Part shown: piece after piece, positions 63,644 through 64,000 of the stretch
Layout: each line of letters opens with the position of its first letter
Position numbering within the stretch: the stretch's first letter is position 1
Position numbers and translations under genes: made by a program
From: Bacteroidetes bacterium HGW-Bacteroidetes-16
GTDB taxonomy: Bacteria > Bacteroidota > Bacteroidia > Bacteroidales > F082
Assembly: GCA_002840975.1 (NCBI GenBank)
Contig: PHDN01000002.1
Span: 124,001-188,000 of the forward strand
Direction of reading: 5' to 3'
DNA: 64,000 nucleotides
Notes under the pieces: generated by a model
Told to the model about the DNA's origin: nothing
Seen by the model: only the letters and a program-made list of their open reading frames with translations
Databases searched by the model: none

Positions 63644-64000
63644 TTAACCATAAAACTGATCTGATTTCATGTGAAGAAACTTTGAAACGGCCACATAAGT
63701 CGATACGGATGTAATAATCATCCCGGCGAGCAAAATGGAAAGGTAAAGATAAAAACGGGTTACGGGACCGGTAAGTACCGAAAGTTCAGGTACCTGATTC
63801 AGTAAGGTTTCCATTATTCCATATAAAAGTAAACAAGCCAATATGGCACTCACCGCACCCTGGGCAATTCCGATGAGTAAAAACGGTTTTTGTATAAAAT
63901 TTTCAGTAGCCCCCACCAACTGCATGCTTCGGATAATAAACCGCTTGGAAAACACCGAAAGCCGTATCGTGTTGTTTATCAACGCTAAAGCGATAACGAA
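63644..64000 (-). CDS. ftsX: Cell division protein FtsX, 3' part only
   Basis: The frame is open to the window edge; the visible 118 residues are the C-terminal part. They read ALINNTIRLSVFSKRFIIRS, then MQLVGATENFIQKPFL, the signature of the FtsX permease, followed by two helices (AVSAILACLLLYGIMETLL and YLYLSILLAGMIITSVSTYV). FtsX with the ATPase FtsE regulates cell wall hydrolases at the septum. The 5' end, and any ftsE, lies outside. The window-edge codons show no start, confirming truncation. Confidence 0.92.
   Translation of the reverse strand, partial: FVIALALINNTIRLSVFSKRFIIRSMQLVGATENFIQKPFLLIGIAQGAVSAILACLLLYGIMETLLNQVPELSVLTGPVTRFYLYLSILLAGMIITSVSTYVAVSKFLHMKSDQFYG

Overview
The window looks like a chromosome segment from a Bacteroidota bacterium, probably a Bacteroidales/Marinilabiliales-type lineage. 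The evidence is: repeated TAnnTTTG (-7) boxes close to start codons, with TTG/TTTG about 18-20 bases upstream where present; no clear Shine-Dalgarno signals; many lipoproteins; an S46 dipeptidyl-peptidase; a membrane-anchored MutS relative; a Lamin-Tail-Domain surface protein; an UpxY-type antiterminator; and the block ftsX-DUF3098-uppP-truB. Base composition is roughly 40% G+C by eye. No rRNA, tRNA, CRISPR array, insertion sequence or prophage was recognised. The placement is by family content, not by phylogeny.

Layout. 0-10.6 kb (plus strand): the 3' part of mnmG; a perfect parS site that a naive gene call absorbs into the next gene; a methyltransferase; a very large NtrY-like histidine kinase; a Wzx-like flippase; a tandem pair of unknown 206-residue paralogues; and hemW. 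10.6-15.1 kb (minus): a three-gene membrane/lipoprotein cassette, then nadA with a lipoprotein and a MORN-repeat protein. 15.1-15.65 kb is an AT-rich gene-free gap. 15.65-18 kb (plus): rpiB, a LutB-like protein and an HdeD-like protein. 18-21.2 kb (minus): recJ and an ABC permease. 21.3-26.7 kb (plus): purH, mreBCD and a TlpA-like lipoprotein; mrdA and rodA are not where they usually follow mreD. 26.8-30.6 kb (minus): a C69 dipeptidase, ribF and asd. 30.8-36.3 kb (plus): an LTD surface protein, the membrane MutS and a coiled-coil membrane protein.

36.3-44.5 kb (minus) is the most coherent accessory block. A promoter with a nearby palindrome precedes Wza-like and Wzc-like export proteins, a WbpB/WlbA-like sugar oxidoreductase, an UpxY antiterminator, cysD, a cysN-cysC-like fusion and a GldH-like lipoprotein. 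This couples polysaccharide export to sulfate activation, but contains no glycosyltransferase or sulfotransferase. 44.8-53.2 kb: a metallophosphoesterase-fold protein with altered metal ligands, topA, an arginase-fold protein with altered metal ligands, ruvC (minus), an LPG-synthase-type membrane protein and a GT2 glycosyltransferase. 53.2-64 kb (all minus): ispD, queA, a DUF1624 membrane protein, an S46 peptidase, a GDP-mannose pyrophosphorylase, a lipid-anchored DJ-1/PfpI protein, a SprT-like protein, a 58-residue lipoprotein, truB, uppP, DUF3098 and the 3' part of ftsX.

The genes mostly serve envelope building (mre, uppP, ftsX, polysaccharide export, GDP-mannose, isoprenoids) and tRNA/DNA maintenance (mnmG, queA, truB, recJ, ruvC, topA). 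The best second-look items are the parS site, the tandem unknown paralogues, two enzyme folds with altered active sites, the atypical CysC domain, the polysaccharide/sulfation block and the DnaA-box-like AT-rich gap. No entirely new defence or mobile system could be supported.
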